The notes: generated by a model from the letters alone, not told the origin. Positions 41,577 through 49,820 are shown, numbered from the stretch's first letter. The stretch is 64,000 nucleotides of DNA from Aquiluna borgnonia (GCF_013283855.1 NZ_CP054056.1:124001-188000); one strand, 5' to 3'. Made by a program: numbers and translations.

Positions 41577-42735
41577 TTGGCTCAGCAAGCAGTGCTTTGC
41601 GGGCGCCGCTTACTCTGGTGAGAATCAGGGTGGCGGCGCCCTCACCTTTTAACTTCAACTTTGGCCGCAGCTCTTCGGGCGTTACGTCTACGCCCCGCTT
41701 CTTGATTTCCAATATGCCGATGTTTCTTGCCGCAAGTTCCTTTCGAATTTCACGCTCATCGAGCGGCAACACTTTGATGACCCGATAGGTCTTTAGCCAA
41801 GGGCTTCGGAACTCGGAGCTTGAGCTGAGGTATGCGATCGAGTCGCTGATGGCACTCAGGGAGTGCTTGAGTGCAAATTCCCCCATCAAGCCGGAGCGAA
41901 TTAGGCTTGAGTCGGGTTCGTGAATGAATTCACCAAGTTCACCAACTGGGGCCTGTACCAATCCGGAACCGCTGAACTCATGCCTTTGTCCAGCTCTCAG
42001 CATGGTCGCCACCCGCTGACCTTCAGTGCGAAGCGCATCAAACCATAAAACCAATTCGACAAGGTCACCGGCATGTGAAACCCACTGGGCTTGGGCGTCC
42101 AAAGGGATGAGCTCCAGGGGAAATGCCGGTCCAAGTTTTATGCCTTTTGGCTTTTCGAGTGCAAAGGCCCAGTTGAGGTTTGGGCTGAAGTCCTCGGGTT
42201 TTAGGGTGATGTGACGTTCAGATTTGCGGTCCAGATTCCTTCGAGCCGGATCGAGCCACAGGCCATCAAAATCTTCAAGACCTAGTTCCTCTGCACTTTG
42301 GTTGAGCACCGTGGCATCGGAAAACATAGCAAGGTTAAATGCCAGCAGAGCTGCGGTTTGTGGGTCTTGCTCGACAGCCGTTACGGTCAGCCCCAGTGCG
42401 CTCATGGCCAAGGAGTCGGCACCTATTCCAGCCCCCAGGTCAGCAATTTTGGTCAGCCCCGCGGACTTGAAGCGCTCGGCATGCAAGGCGGCAACCTCAA
42501 GCCGAGTTGCCTGCTCAAGGGCGGCCTCGGTAAAAAGCAGCTGAGCGGCAAAGTCACCGAATTTAGCTTTCGCTCTCGACCGCAATCTTGCTTGCGTCAC
42601 CACCTCGGTCACCAGCAGAGCATCATGACCTTGCTTTCTAAGGCTTGAAATCACTGAGAGCAGGTCCGTCTTCGAGTCGATTTCCCCGACCTGCGCCAGC
42701 AGGCGAATTGCCTCGGGGGTAAGGATCGGATGCAT
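41569..42735 (-). CDS. Class I SAM-dependent methyltransferase with THUMP-like domain
   Basis: 388 aa. The Rossmann methyltransferase core is visible: IADLGAGIGADSLAMSALG (motif I, SAM binding), VTAVEQDP (motif II acidic residue), then FDGLWLDPARR (DPAR, motif IV). The C-terminal third (LKTYRVIKVLPLDEREIRKE, IEIKKRGVDVTPEELRPKL in part) matches the THUMP-like domain of actinobacterial proteins. RNA is the likely substrate, but this is inference. It is divergent from groES. Its start has TAGCCT six bases upstream and no RBS. Confidence 0.87.
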   Translation of the reverse strand: MHPILTPEAIRLLAQVGEIDSKTDLLSVISSLRKQGHDALLVTEVVTQARLRSRAKAKFGDFAAQLLFTEAALEQATRLEVAALHAERFKSAGLTKIADLGAGIGADSLAMSALGLTVTAVEQDPQTAALLAFNLAMFSDATVLNQSAEELGLEDFDGLWLDPARRNLDRKSERHITLKPEDFSPNLNWAFALEKPKGIKLGPAFPLELIPLDAQAQWVSHAGDLVELVLWFDALRTEGQRVATMLRAGQRHEFSGSGLVQAPVGELGEFIHEPDSSLIRSGLMGEFALKHSLSAISDSIAYLSSSSEFRSPWLKTYRVIKVLPLDEREIRKELAARNIGILEIKKRGVDVTPEELRPKLKLKGEGAATLILTRVSGARKALLAEPIR

Positions 42736-42747
42736 GCCCCAAGGCTA
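42733..42747 (-). promoter_or_regulatory. -10 box and leaderless start of the methyltransferase gene
   Basis: On the reverse strand TAGCCT (42747-42742) ends 6 nt before the ATG (42735-42733), with no Shine-Dalgarno. It lies 12 bp from the groES CIRCE element, so HrcA binding could affect both genes. Confidence 0.45.
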
Positions 42748-42759
42748 TCGCGCCACTAA

Positions 42760-42786
42760 CTAGCACTCGCCTTGACTGAGTGCTAA
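42760..42786 (+). promoter_or_regulatory. CIRCE operator (HrcA site) of groES
   Basis: CTAGCACTC - 9 nt - GAGTGCTAA matches the CIRCE consensus TTAGCACTC-N9-GAGTGCTAA at 17 of 18 arm positions. It overlaps the groES -35, so HrcA should repress at normal temperature. Confidence 0.95.
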
Positions 42787-42800
42787 TTTCGTTCTAAAGT
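42772..42800 (+). promoter_or_regulatory. Promoter of groES
   Basis: TTGACT (42772-42777), a 17-bp spacer and TAAAGT (42795-42800). The -35 lies within the first CIRCE element, and the expected start of transcription is at the edge of the second. Confidence 0.78.
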
Positions 42801-42804
42801 TCTA

Positions 42805-42831
42805 TTAGCACTCGAACACCGAGTTTGCTAA
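42805..42831 (+). promoter_or_regulatory. Second, degenerate CIRCE element
   Basis: A perfect left arm TTAGCACTC (42805-42813), then 9 nt, then GTTTGCTAA (42823-42831), which matches the right-arm consensus at 7 of 9. It lies just after the predicted start of transcription. A tandem CIRCE arrangement would give tighter HrcA control. Confidence 0.65.
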
Positions 42832-42865
42832 TTCAAATCAATCTTGAGACTAAGAAGAGGTCAAA

Positions 42866-43162
42866 GTGTCGGTTTCCATCAAGCCACTCGAAGATCGCAT
42901 TGTTGTTCGCCCAATTGAGGCTGAGCAGGTTACTGCATCCGGTCTGGTCATTCCAGACACCGCTAAGGAAAAGCCACAGGAGGCTGAGGTAGTTGCAGTT
43001 GGTCCTGGTCGCTTCAGCGACGAGGGTGACCGTATTCCTGTCGACGTAAAGGTCGGCGACCGCGTCATCTTCTCGAAGTACGGCGGCACTGAGCTGAAGT
43101 ACGACGGCAAGGAGTACCTGGTGCTTTCTGCTCGCGACGTACTGGCAATCATCGAGCGCTAA
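42866..43162 (+). CDS. groES: Co-chaperonin GroES
   Basis: Heptameric lid of the GroEL folding chamber; 98 aa with a GTG start after AAGAGGTCAAA. It contains [17 protein letters not shown], the mobile-loop [20 protein letters not shown], and [18 protein letters not shown] terminator follows and the next gene is unrelated, so groEL must be elsewhere, as is common in actinobacteria with separate groEL copies. Confidence 0.98.
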   Translation: MSVSIKPLEDRIVVRPIEAEQVTASGLVIPDTAKEKPQEAEVVAVGPGRFSDEGDRIPVDVKVGDRVIFSKYGGTELKYDGKEYLVLSARDVLAIIER

Positions 43163-43175
43163 ACAATTCCTAAGG

Positions 43176-43208
43176 AAGACCCCGGGCTGGTGCCCGGGGT
43201 CTTTTGCT
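43176..43208 (+). terminator. Rho-independent terminator of groES
   Basis: A 12-bp stem, AAGACCCCGGGC (43176-43187) with GCCCGGGGTCTT (43192-43203), has a TGGT loop and is followed by TTGCTTT. Confidence 0.93.
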
Positions 43209-43214
43209 TTGGCC

Positions 43215-43229
43215 TAGGCTTTAGGCGTG
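43215..43229 (+). promoter_or_regulatory. -10 box and leaderless start of the rarD-like gene
   Basis: TAGGCT (43215-43220) ends 6 nt before the GTG (43227). There is no Shine-Dalgarno and the groES terminator lies just upstream, so an independent promoter is needed. Confidence 0.45.
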
Positions 43230-44138
43230 AAGTCAGGTTCGAGTCAATCGGTCGGATTGTTAATGGGCCTGGGTGCCTACCTGATTTGGGGCGCTTTTCC
43301 GCTGATCATCAACCAAACGAAATTCGCCAACCCCTTTGAGGTCGTTACCTGGCGAGTAGTTTTTGGTTTCCTGTTTGCCGCCGTTTTGATAACTGCGCTG
43401 CGCCGCTGGGGTTCAATCGGCGCTCTTCTAAAAAGCCCAAAGAAATTGGGTTGGCTATTTGTCGCCAGCGTATTCATCTTCATCAACTGGGAGGTTTACG
43501 TCGTTGCGGTAGCCACCGAAAACACCATTGAAACCTCACTGGGGTATTTCATAAACCCGCTGATCACAATTCTGTTTGCAGTGCTATTTCTCAAAGAGCG
43601 GTTGCGCCCGGCGCAGTGGGTGGCGCTCACTCTTGGCTTAGTGGCGGTTCTGGTGTTGAGCTTTGACTACGGGCGACTGCCCTGGATCGCATTGGTGCTG
43701 GCTTTGAGCTTTGCTATCTACTCGTTGGCTAAAAATAAGGTGGGCGGGAAGATCAACGCCCTGGAGTCCTTCACTTTAGAATCCATGCTGATCATTCCGA
43801 TTGCTATCGGTCAGTTCCTTGTTGTGGCGAGTCTGACGCCCATCATGCTCACAAGCTCCCCCCTGCACACCGCGGTCCTGATTGGCTTTGGCATCCTGAC
43901 GGCAGTCCCACTCATTCTGTTTGGCGCTGCAGCCTCGCGCATTCCGCTCTCAACAATCGGCTTCATTCAGTACATGACGCCAATCCTGCAGTTTTTGACA
44001 GCTATCTTCATACTGCAAGAACCAATGCCCACGGTCCGCTGGATCGGATTCAGCATCGTTTGGCTTTCACTGATTGTGCTGACCGTTGACATGCTGAATG
44101 CCAGAAGAAGAGCGCATGTTGCCAGCGCTCAGAGTTGA
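43227..44138 (+). CDS. rarD: EamA/RarD-family membrane transporter
   Basis: 303 aa with ten predicted transmembrane helices. GAYLIWGAFPLI and FEVVTWRVVFGFLFA are the RarD subgroup signatures (the family consensus has W[GS]x.P and R.W.S). NWEVYVVAVATENTIETSLGYFINPL is the EamA core, and the second EamA repeat ends FIQYMTPILQFLTAIFI. E. coli RarD was named for chloramphenicol resistance, but natural substrates are unclear. It lies between groES and the amino-acid ABC region and has no operon partner. Confidence 0.88.
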   Translation: MKSGSSQSVGLLMGLGAYLIWGAFPLIINQTKFANPFEVVTWRVVFGFLFAAVLITALRRWGSIGALLKSPKKLGWLFVASVFIFINWEVYVVAVATENTIETSLGYFINPLITILFAVLFLKERLRPAQWVALTLGLVAVLVLSFDYGRLPWIALVLALSFAIYSLAKNKVGGKINALESFTLESMLIIPIAIGQFLVVASLTPIMLTSSPLHTAVLIGFGILTAVPLILFGAAASRIPLSTIGFIQYMTPILQFLTAIFILQEPMPTVRWIGFSIVWLSLIVLTVDMLNARRRAHVASAQS

Positions 44139-44386
44139 AATCTAATTGTTACGCACCGCTAACAAAGGCCCGTTTTTGACCATTTGGCCAGATAGGTCCT
44201 CAATTTTCAACGAATTCAGAAGCTAAAAGCCCCTCAAATCTTCGAAAACATCATTCTTTCTCCTCACCCGCTGGTGATTGCGGAACTGAAAAGCTCGTTT
44301 TTCCGCTTGAAATCGCTAAACTTTTGGAAGCAATGCGGGCACCGACGCACGCATTCGCCATCTAATTGCTATTTCAAGGAGCAAGA
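44139..44386. other. 248-nt gap upstream of the binding-protein gene
   Basis: I see no gene here. TAAACT at 44317-44322, identical to the rplM -10 box, lies 64 nt before the livJ-like ATG, but has no convincing -35. TTGACC at 44176-44181 has only CTCAAT at the right distance. The ATTACCAAA inverted repeat found upstream of livH is not present here. Confidence 0.35.
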
Positions 44387-45658
44387 ATGACTGAAAACAA
44401 GAAGTCACGCTTTGCCGTCAAGTCGATCGCTGCTATGGGTGCACTTGCACTCGGTGCAGCAGTTCTGACTGGCTGCAGCGCTGCAACCACCGCTGGCGGT
44501 TGTGAGCTCGGTCCAGAGCAGGACGGAGACCTAGTTCTAAAGCTAGGAACCGCCCTACCTCTAACCGGTAACCTCGCATTCCTCGGCCCACCAGAAGAGG
44601 CCGGTGTAGCTCTAGCTATCGCCGACGTCAACTCCGCCGCAAAGGGCATCACCATCGAGGCCACCCTGGGTGACTCCGGTGACACCGACAACAAGGCTTA
44701 CGACACTGAGATCCCACGTCTACTTGGCGCTGGCGTTGAGGCTGTTGTAGGTGCCGCATCGTCCGGTACCTCACTGCAGTTCATCGACCGCCTGGTTGCA
44801 GAGTGTGTAATCCAGTTCTCCCCAGCTAACACCTCAGCTGCCTTCACCACCTACGAGGACAAGGGTCTGTACTTCCGTACCGCTCCATCAGACGTCCTAC
44901 AGGGTGAGGTTCTAGGTAACCTGATCGCAGAAGACGGACACCAGAAGATCTCGATGATCGTTCTGAACGACTCCTACGGAACTGGTCTAGCTGAGTTCGT
45001 TACCAAGGCCTTCGAGGCTGCTGGTGGCGAGGTTCTAGCTGCACCTACCTACAACACCGGTGACACCAACTTCTCAAGCCAGATTGCCGAAGCTTTGGCT
45101 CCTGGACCAGACGCTGTTGTACTGATCACCTTCGACGAGGCTAAGACCATCGTTCCTGAGATCACCGCTCAGTTCCCTGGCGACAAGCTGTACTTCGTTG
45201 ACGGAAACCTGACTGACTACTCGGCAGACTTCCCAGCTGGCACCCTAGAGGGCGCTAAGGGAACCTACCCAGGTGTCAACGAGTCCAAGATTGGTGACTT
45301 CATCACTCGCATGGACGAGAACTGGCAGGCACAGGGCAACGCAGCACTTGAGCTAAACGCTTACGGTCCTGAGTCCTACGACGCAGTTGTACTTCTAGCT
45401 CTTGCAGCTCTTGAGGCACGCAGCACCGAGGGTGCCAACATGTCTGCAAAGCTTCAGGAAGTTTCCGGTGGATCCGGCAGCGGCCAGAAGTGCACCACTT
45501 TCGCCGAGTGTGCTGACATCATCAACGCTGGTGGAACCGCCGACTACGACGGCCCATCGGGCAACGTTACCTTCAACGAGGTTGGAGACCCAACCGACGG
45601 TAACATCCTGATTCAGCAGTTCGACGGAAACAACGTTCCTTCCACCATCCGTGGATAG
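44387..45658 (+). CDS. Branched-chain amino-acid-type ABC transporter substrate-binding lipoprotein
   Basis: Extracytoplasmic periplasmic-binding-protein type I lipoprotein (LivJ/LivK class); 423 aa from the ATG at 44387, preceded by AAGGAGC. The lipoprotein signal ends ALGAAVLTGC with lipid Cys30. The mature part has LGTALPLTGNLAFLGPPEEAG, VVGAASSGTS and NDSYGTGLAEF, characteristic of the family. Two Cys near the end (KCTTFAEC) may pair. Leucine codons are mainly CTA/CTG and AAA is avoided, as in tuf, suggesting high expression. It converges on the livHMGF operon, which probably encodes its permease and ATPases. The substrate could be an amino acid, amide or urea; not determinable here. Confidence 0.9.
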   Translation: MTENKKSRFAVKSIAAMGALALGAAVLTGCSAATTAGGCELGPEQDGDLVLKLGTALPLTGNLAFLGPPEEAGVALAIADVNSAAKGITIEATLGDSGDTDNKAYDTEIPRLLGAGVEAVVGAASSGTSLQFIDRLVAECVIQFSPANTSAAFTTYEDKGLYFRTAPSDVLQGEVLGNLIAEDGHQKISMIVLNDSYGTGLAEFVTKAFEAAGGEVLAAPTYNTGDTNFSSQIAEALAPGPDAVVLITFDEAKTIVPEITAQFPGDKLYFVDGNLTDYSADFPAGTLEGAKGTYPGVNESKIGDFITRMDENWQAQGNAALELNAYGPESYDAVVLLALAALEARSTEGANMSAKLQEVSGGSGSGQKCTTFAECADIINAGGTADYDGPSGNVTFNEVGDPTDGNILIQQFDGNNVPSTIRG

Positions 45659-45672
45659 TAACTAGTTCCAAC

Positions 45673-45712
45673 AAGAATCCCCCGGCCATTGGCCGGGGGA
45701 TTCTTCTTTAAT
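45673..45712. terminator. Strong terminator between livJ-like gene and liv operon
   Basis: A perfect 15-bp stem, AAGAATCCCCCGGCC (45673-45687) with GGCCGGGGGATTCTT (45691-45705), has a 3-nt loop and is followed by CTTTAATCC. Because the arms are symmetric with A/T ends, it can serve both converging transcripts. Confidence 0.92.
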
Positions 45713-45714
45713 CC

Positions 45715-45864
45715 TTATCGTTTCCGGTTCAACCAATCGATGACGGCGCCCACAAAAACACAAAACGCCATAGCAAGGGCGAGATTGCCAAACAGCAGGC
45801 CGAATGGAATTCCAACTCCGGCACCAATGGCGATGTAGGTCCCAGCGGGTGCTTTCTTAGGCAC
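45715..45864 (-). CDS. Small single-family membrane protein after livF
   Basis: 49 aa if translation starts at the GTG (45864) that overlaps the end of livF; the frame is open to an ATG at 45903, but that would overlap livF by 47 nt. The sequence MPKKAPAGTYIAIGAGVGIPFGLLFGN-type Gly-rich helix, then a second helix (LALAMAFCVFVGAVIDWL) and a basic end, indicates a two-helix membrane protein of the small glycine-zipper type common in actinobacteria. Function is unknown. Translational coupling to livF suggests a transporter or stress link, but this is inference. Confidence 0.6.
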   Translation of the reverse strand: MPKKAPAGTYIAIGAGVGIPFGLLFGNLALAMAFCVFVGAVIDWLNRKR

Positions 45865-46576
45865 CCAGGGTTCCGAGATACAAACCAATGACCTGTGGGT
45901 CATTCAGTAGCTCTCTACCGGTTCCGGTGACCGCATCTTTACCCTGGTCTAGGACGTAACCACGGTCTGAAATCTGAAGGCAGCGGCGAGCATTCTGCTC
46001 AACCATGATGCAGGTCACACCGGCCTTGTTGATTTCAGAAACCCTTAGGAAAGCCTCATCCTGACGAACAGGTGACAGACCTGCGGATGGCTCATCCAAC
46101 AGCAAGACCGCTGGATCCATCATTAGGGCACGACCCATGGCAACCATCTGTCGCTCACCGCCGGATAGAGATCCTGCGCGCTGCTTCAGACGCTTTCCTA
46201 GCTCCTCAAAGATGGACACCACGAAGTCCAGGCGCTCACTGTATTTGGCTGGCTGCTGGAAGATGCCCATCTGGAGGTTTTCCTCGATGGTTAGCGAAGG
46301 GAAAACGTTGTTGGTCTGTGGAATGAAGCCCACACCCTTGGAAACCAATTGGTTTGGCTTTAGTCCCGTGATGTCGTCACCGTTCAGGGTGATTGAACCC
46401 TCCCTGACCTTTACCAGTCCGAAGATTGACTTGAGCAGGGTGGACTTTCCAGCACCGTTGGGTCCAATGATTCCGATTAGCTCACCTTTGTCGGCGTAAA
46501 GATTGGCGCCATTGAGGATGTTTACCCCGGGAAGGTATCCGGCGACCAGGTCTTTGATTTCAACTACGCGGGTCAT
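45857..46576 (-). CDS. livF: Branched-chain amino-acid-type ABC transporter ATPase LivF
   Basis: 239 aa. Walker A is GPNGAGKSTLLKSIFG, the Q-loop is GFIPQTNNVFPSLT, the ABC signature LSGGERQMVAMGRALM, and Walker B VLLLDEPSAGLSP. IMVEQNARRCLQISDRGYVL is the LivF-type H-loop region, in which the switch His is replaced by Gln-Asn as usual for this family. Its ATG follows the livG stop without a gap, so the two are translationally coupled. Confidence 0.96.
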   Translation of the reverse strand: MTRVVEIKDLVAGYLPGVNILNGANLYADKGELIGIIGPNGAGKSTLLKSIFGLVKVREGSITLNGDDITGLKPNQLVSKGVGFIPQTNNVFPSLTIEENLQMGIFQQPAKYSERLDFVVSIFEELGKRLKQRAGSLSGGERQMVAMGRALMMDPAVLLLDEPSAGLSPVRQDEAFLRVSEINKAGVTCIMVEQNARRCLQISDRGYVLDQGKDAVTGTGRELLNDPQVIGLYLGTLGA

Positions 46577-47467
46577 TTACTTATCCTCTTCGCTAATCAC
46601 CTGGATGCGGCCGGTCACAACGCCCAGGTCAGTGTCCTGGTGGGCGCCGAGGTAGGCGTCAATCACGGCCTGCTCGCGCATTACGGTGTCGGGGGCGCCC
46701 TCGGCCACCACCTTGCCTTCAGCCATAACCACAACCCAGTCGGCGATGTGGCGCACCATGTGCATGTCGTGCTCCACAAACAGTACGGTCATTCCATCGT
46801 TCTTCAGGTTGAGCACGTGCTCGAGAAGCGACTGGGTGAGGGCCGGGTTGACTCCAGCCATTGGCTCATCGAGCATTACCAGCGTTGGATCGGTCATTAG
46901 GGCGCGAGCCATCTCCAAGAGCTTGCGCTGTCCGCCGGATAGCGAACCTGCGAAGTCGTCCTTCTTGGCATCGAGCTTGAAGCGCTTGAGCAGCTCCATT
47001 GCCTTGGCCTCAAATTCCTGGTCCTGCTTCTTCCAGCGGGATGGGATTAGGGCGTTGATCAGCTTCTCACCGGCCTGGTTCTTGGCACCGAGTTTCATGT
47101 TTTCAAGCACGGTCAATAGGCTCAACGCCTTGGTCAGCTGGAAGGTGCGGACCTGACCCATTTGAGCAACCTTGAACGACGGCACGCCAGCGAGCTGGTT
47201 TCCTAGGAACGACCAGGTTCCGGTGTCAGGAGTGTCAAAGCCGGTTAGCAGGTTGAACAGCGTGGTCTTGCCTGCACCATTTGGGCCAATCAGAGCAGTA
47301 ATCGCACCGCGCGGAATCTCTAGGTGCTCAACATCAACCGCGGTCAGACCACCGAAGGTCTTCTTGACATTGTCGATTACCAGAATCGGATCGTTCTTCT
47401 TGCAGCCAGGCTTTGCGTCACCAACGTGGAGGTTGGTGGATTTCTGGGGGGTTGGGTTAGCGGACAA
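46577..47467 (-). CDS. livG: Branched-chain amino-acid-type ABC transporter ATPase LivG
   Basis: 296 aa from a TTG start with GGGAGATGACC upstream. Walker A is GPNGAGKTTLFNLLTG, the signature LSGGQRKLLEMARALM, Walker B LVMLDEPMAGVNP, and VLFVEHDMHMVRHIADWV is the H-loop. N-terminal residues 1-28 are a polar extension before DNVKKTFGGLTAV. It overlaps livM by 11 nt. Confidence 0.96.
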   Translation of the reverse strand: MSANPTPQKSTNLHVGDAKPGCKKNDPILVIDNVKKTFGGLTAVDVEHLEIPRGAITALIGPNGAGKTTLFNLLTGFDTPDTGTWSFLGNQLAGVPSFKVAQMGQVRTFQLTKALSLLTVLENMKLGAKNQAGEKLINALIPSRWKKQDQEFEAKAMELLKRFKLDAKKDDFAGSLSGGQRKLLEMARALMTDPTLVMLDEPMAGVNPALTQSLLEHVLNLKNDGMTVLFVEHDMHMVRHIADWVVVMAEGKVVAEGAPDTVMREQAVIDAYLGAHQDTDLGVVTGRIQVISEEDK

Positions 47468-48440
47468 AGGTCATCTCCCTCTTGTCTCCGAAAATACCTT
47501 GCGGACGATAAATCACCAGGAGCATCAATCCGATTCCAACCAGCACATATCGCAGGGTTGCGGCCTGAATTCCAGAGACCGGAAGGATCCCTGAGGTGGC
47601 TAGTGCTGGCAGCACGTTGGTTAGGAAGGCCTGGAGCACCCAGAAGATCACCGAACCGACAATCGGCCCGAAGATTGTGGCAGCGCCACCTAGAAGCAAG
47701 GCAGTCCACAGGAAGAAAGTCAGTGAGGTCACGTAGACACCGGGTGAGACGTTGGTGCTGGTCGCTAGCACAATTCCGCCGAGAGCTCCGAAGACACCAC
47801 CGATGATTAGGGCCTGCATCTTGTAAGCAAAGACGTTCTTTCCAAGTGCGCGAACCGCGTCTTCATCTTCACGAATACCCTTGATTACTCGTCCCCAAGG
47901 TGAACGCATCAGTGACCACAGCAGCAGAGCTGCAAAGGCCAAAACAATCAAACCAAAAGTCAGAGTCCAAAGGGTTTCGGAGTTGTAGGTCCATGGGCCG
48001 ATGCCGTAGGTGCCGGACGGGAACGGGTTGGCCGCAGAGAAGCCACCCTTGTTGTTGTAGCCAAATAGACCATCAGCCGAACCGGTAACCGGCTCAAAAG
48101 CAGTGGTTAGGAACAGCAGGCGAAGGATCTCCGCGGCTGCGATTGTCACAATAGCAAGGTAGTCGCCGCGCAACCTCAGGGTTGGAATACCCATGATTAG
48201 AGCGAAGACAACCGATGCTGCAACTCCGGCGATCATGCCAGCCCACCAGGGCAGTCCAAAGGTCAACACGGATATGGCGTACCCGTAGGCACCGACCGCC
48301 ATGAATCCGGCAATACCGAAGTTCAGCAGGCCAGCGAAACCGAAGTGCATGGCGAGCCCAAGGGCTGCCAGAGCAAAGGCCAGCGTGGTTGGCGTTAGCA
48401 AACCAGCCAGGGTGTTGTTCAGAATTGATCCCCAATCCAT
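47457..48440 (-). CDS. livM: Branched-chain amino-acid-type ABC transporter permease LivM
   Basis: 327 aa from the ATG at 48440, which has GGAGGAGC upstream; the longer frame to 48752 is read-through inside livH. It has eight or more membrane segments. GFAGLLNFGIAGFMAVGAYGYA is the permease signature (N-terminal LxNFG), and RSPWGRVIKGIREDEDAVRALGKNVF is the EAA-like loop that contacts the ATPases. The end IGLMLLVIYRPQGIFGDKREM is typical of LivM. Confidence 0.95.
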   Translation of the reverse strand: MDWGSILNNTLAGLLTPTTLAFALAALGLAMHFGFAGLLNFGIAGFMAVGAYGYAISVLTFGLPWWAGMIAGVAASVVFALIMGIPTLRLRGDYLAIVTIAAAEILRLLFLTTAFEPVTGSADGLFGYNNKGGFSAANPFPSGTYGIGPWTYNSETLWTLTFGLIVLAFAALLLWSLMRSPWGRVIKGIREDEDAVRALGKNVFAYKMQALIIGGVFGALGGIVLATSTNVSPGVYVTSLTFFLWTALLLGGAATIFGPIVGSVIFWVLQAFLTNVLPALATSGILPVSGIQAATLRYVLVGIGLMLLVIYRPQGIFGDKREMTFVR

Positions 48441-48451
48441 TTTTGCTCCTC

Positions 48452-49756
48452 CTAACCAATCCGTTGTTTCTTGCCCAAGATGCCCTGAGGCCTGAAGAGC
48501 AGAATTCCAATGAGAACTACCAGTGCACCCACGTACTTGAGGTCGGCTGGGATCAAGAGCGAGCTGGTCTCGACCAGGATGCCCACCACAAGAGAACCAA
48601 GCAGGGCGCCGAATGCAGTTCCGAGACCGCCCAAGGTAACCGCGGCAAAGATAAGTAGCAGAATCTGAGCACCCATGTCCCACTTGATTCCGGGGCGGAA
48701 GTAGGCCCACAGCACTCCAGCCAAACCGGCCAGTGCACCCGAGATGATCCAAACGGTCTGGATAACCTTGTCTACGTCAATTCCTGATGCTGCGGCTAAG
48801 TCTGGGTTGTCGGAAATGGCGCGAGTTGCCTTTCCGGTCTTGGTCTTTAGTAGCCACCATGCGAAGCCACCGATTACGACAATCGAGATTCCCATCGAAA
48901 CCAGGTCGGTAACCGAAAGGGCAACCGAACCAAATAGTGGTACCAGGGTCGAGTCTGCGCCCGGAAGCTGCTCGGTTCCACCGCCAACGAAGTATTGGAA
49001 CAGGTAGCGGACGGTTAGCGAGAGGCCGATTGAAACGATCATCAGCTGCACGAGTGCGAGACCCTTCTTACGAAGTGGTTTCCACAATCCAGCATCCAGC
49101 GCCCAACCGAGGCCACCTGAGAGAAGAACCGCAGCTGGAATGGCCAGCCAAATCGGCAGTTGGAGGCCGGTTCCCAGAACTAGGGCCATGATGGCACCGA
49201 AGGTCACCATCTCGGAGTGTGCAAAGTTTGAAAGACCTGTGGTTCCAAAGACTAAGGACAGACCAACGGCCGCAAGTCCAAGCATCAAACCGAAGTTGAT
49301 GCCGTAAATCAGGCGAGCGACAACCTGGTCGAACATGGAAACAGTGACGCGAGTTCCCTCACCGATAAAGAAGTTTTGCACCACAGTGGTGCCCTTGCCG
49401 AGCACCTTTTCCTGCGTTGCGCCACCCTCGGTTACAGCAATTCCCTCCGGGAGAGTGGTCTGGTCCAGGGTGATCTTGTAGGCATCACCTTCGGTTCCAG
49501 GAACTCCGATAAACCACTTGCCGTCAGCACCGGTTACGGTTTCAGCGCTGTATCCGCCGCCGTCAACGGTGATGCGAATGCCAGAAAGCGGTTCGCCGTC
49601 AAGTTTTACGTTTCCCGTAATCCCGCGCTCGTACTCTTCTCCAACGCTGTCCGCCAGAGCTGCGGTTCCCGCGCTCATGCCGACTAATAGCAAAGAAATA
49701 AGTAATAGCAACGAGCCAAGCAACCGCTTAGGGTTGCGAGCAGAGAGGAAATGCAC
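48452..49756 (-). CDS. livH: Branched-chain amino-acid-type ABC permease LivH with exported N-terminal domain
   Basis: 434 aa against about 290-300 for plain LivH. Residues 1-36 look like a signal peptide (KRLLGSLLLLISLLLVG, ending TAALA). Residues 44-133 have the look of a CarboxypepD-regulatory or Cna-B-type beta-sandwich (GNVKLDGEPLSGIRITVDGG, then TGADGKWFIGVPG). The permease proper begins at about residue 143 (DQVVARLIYGINFGLMLGLA) with GLSNFAHSEMVTFGAI and ends FRPQGILGKKQRIG. The GTG start has GGAGGACAC upstream. The extra domain should lie outside the membrane and may meet the binding protein; this is inference. Confidence 0.92.
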   Translation of the reverse strand: MHFLSARNPKRLLGSLLLLISLLLVGMSAGTAALADSVGEEYERGITGNVKLDGEPLSGIRITVDGGGYSAETVTGADGKWFIGVPGTEGDAYKITLDQTTLPEGIAVTEGGATQEKVLGKGTTVVQNFFIGEGTRVTVSMFDQVVARLIYGINFGLMLGLAAVGLSLVFGTTGLSNFAHSEMVTFGAIMALVLGTGLQLPIWLAIPAAVLLSGGLGWALDAGLWKPLRKKGLALVQLMIVSIGLSLTVRYLFQYFVGGGTEQLPGADSTLVPLFGSVALSVTDLVSMGISIVVIGGFAWWLLKTKTGKATRAISDNPDLAAASGIDVDKVIQTVWIISGALAGLAGVLWAYFRPGIKWDMGAQILLLIFAAVTLGGLGTAFGALLGSLVVGILVETSSLLIPADLKYVGALVVLIGILLFRPQGILGKKQRIG

Positions 49757-49820
49757 GTGTCCTCCAAATCGTTTGAGCTACCTTGCTCGAAGCGCACCGA
49801 GTTGGCGCGCACCCGAAAAC

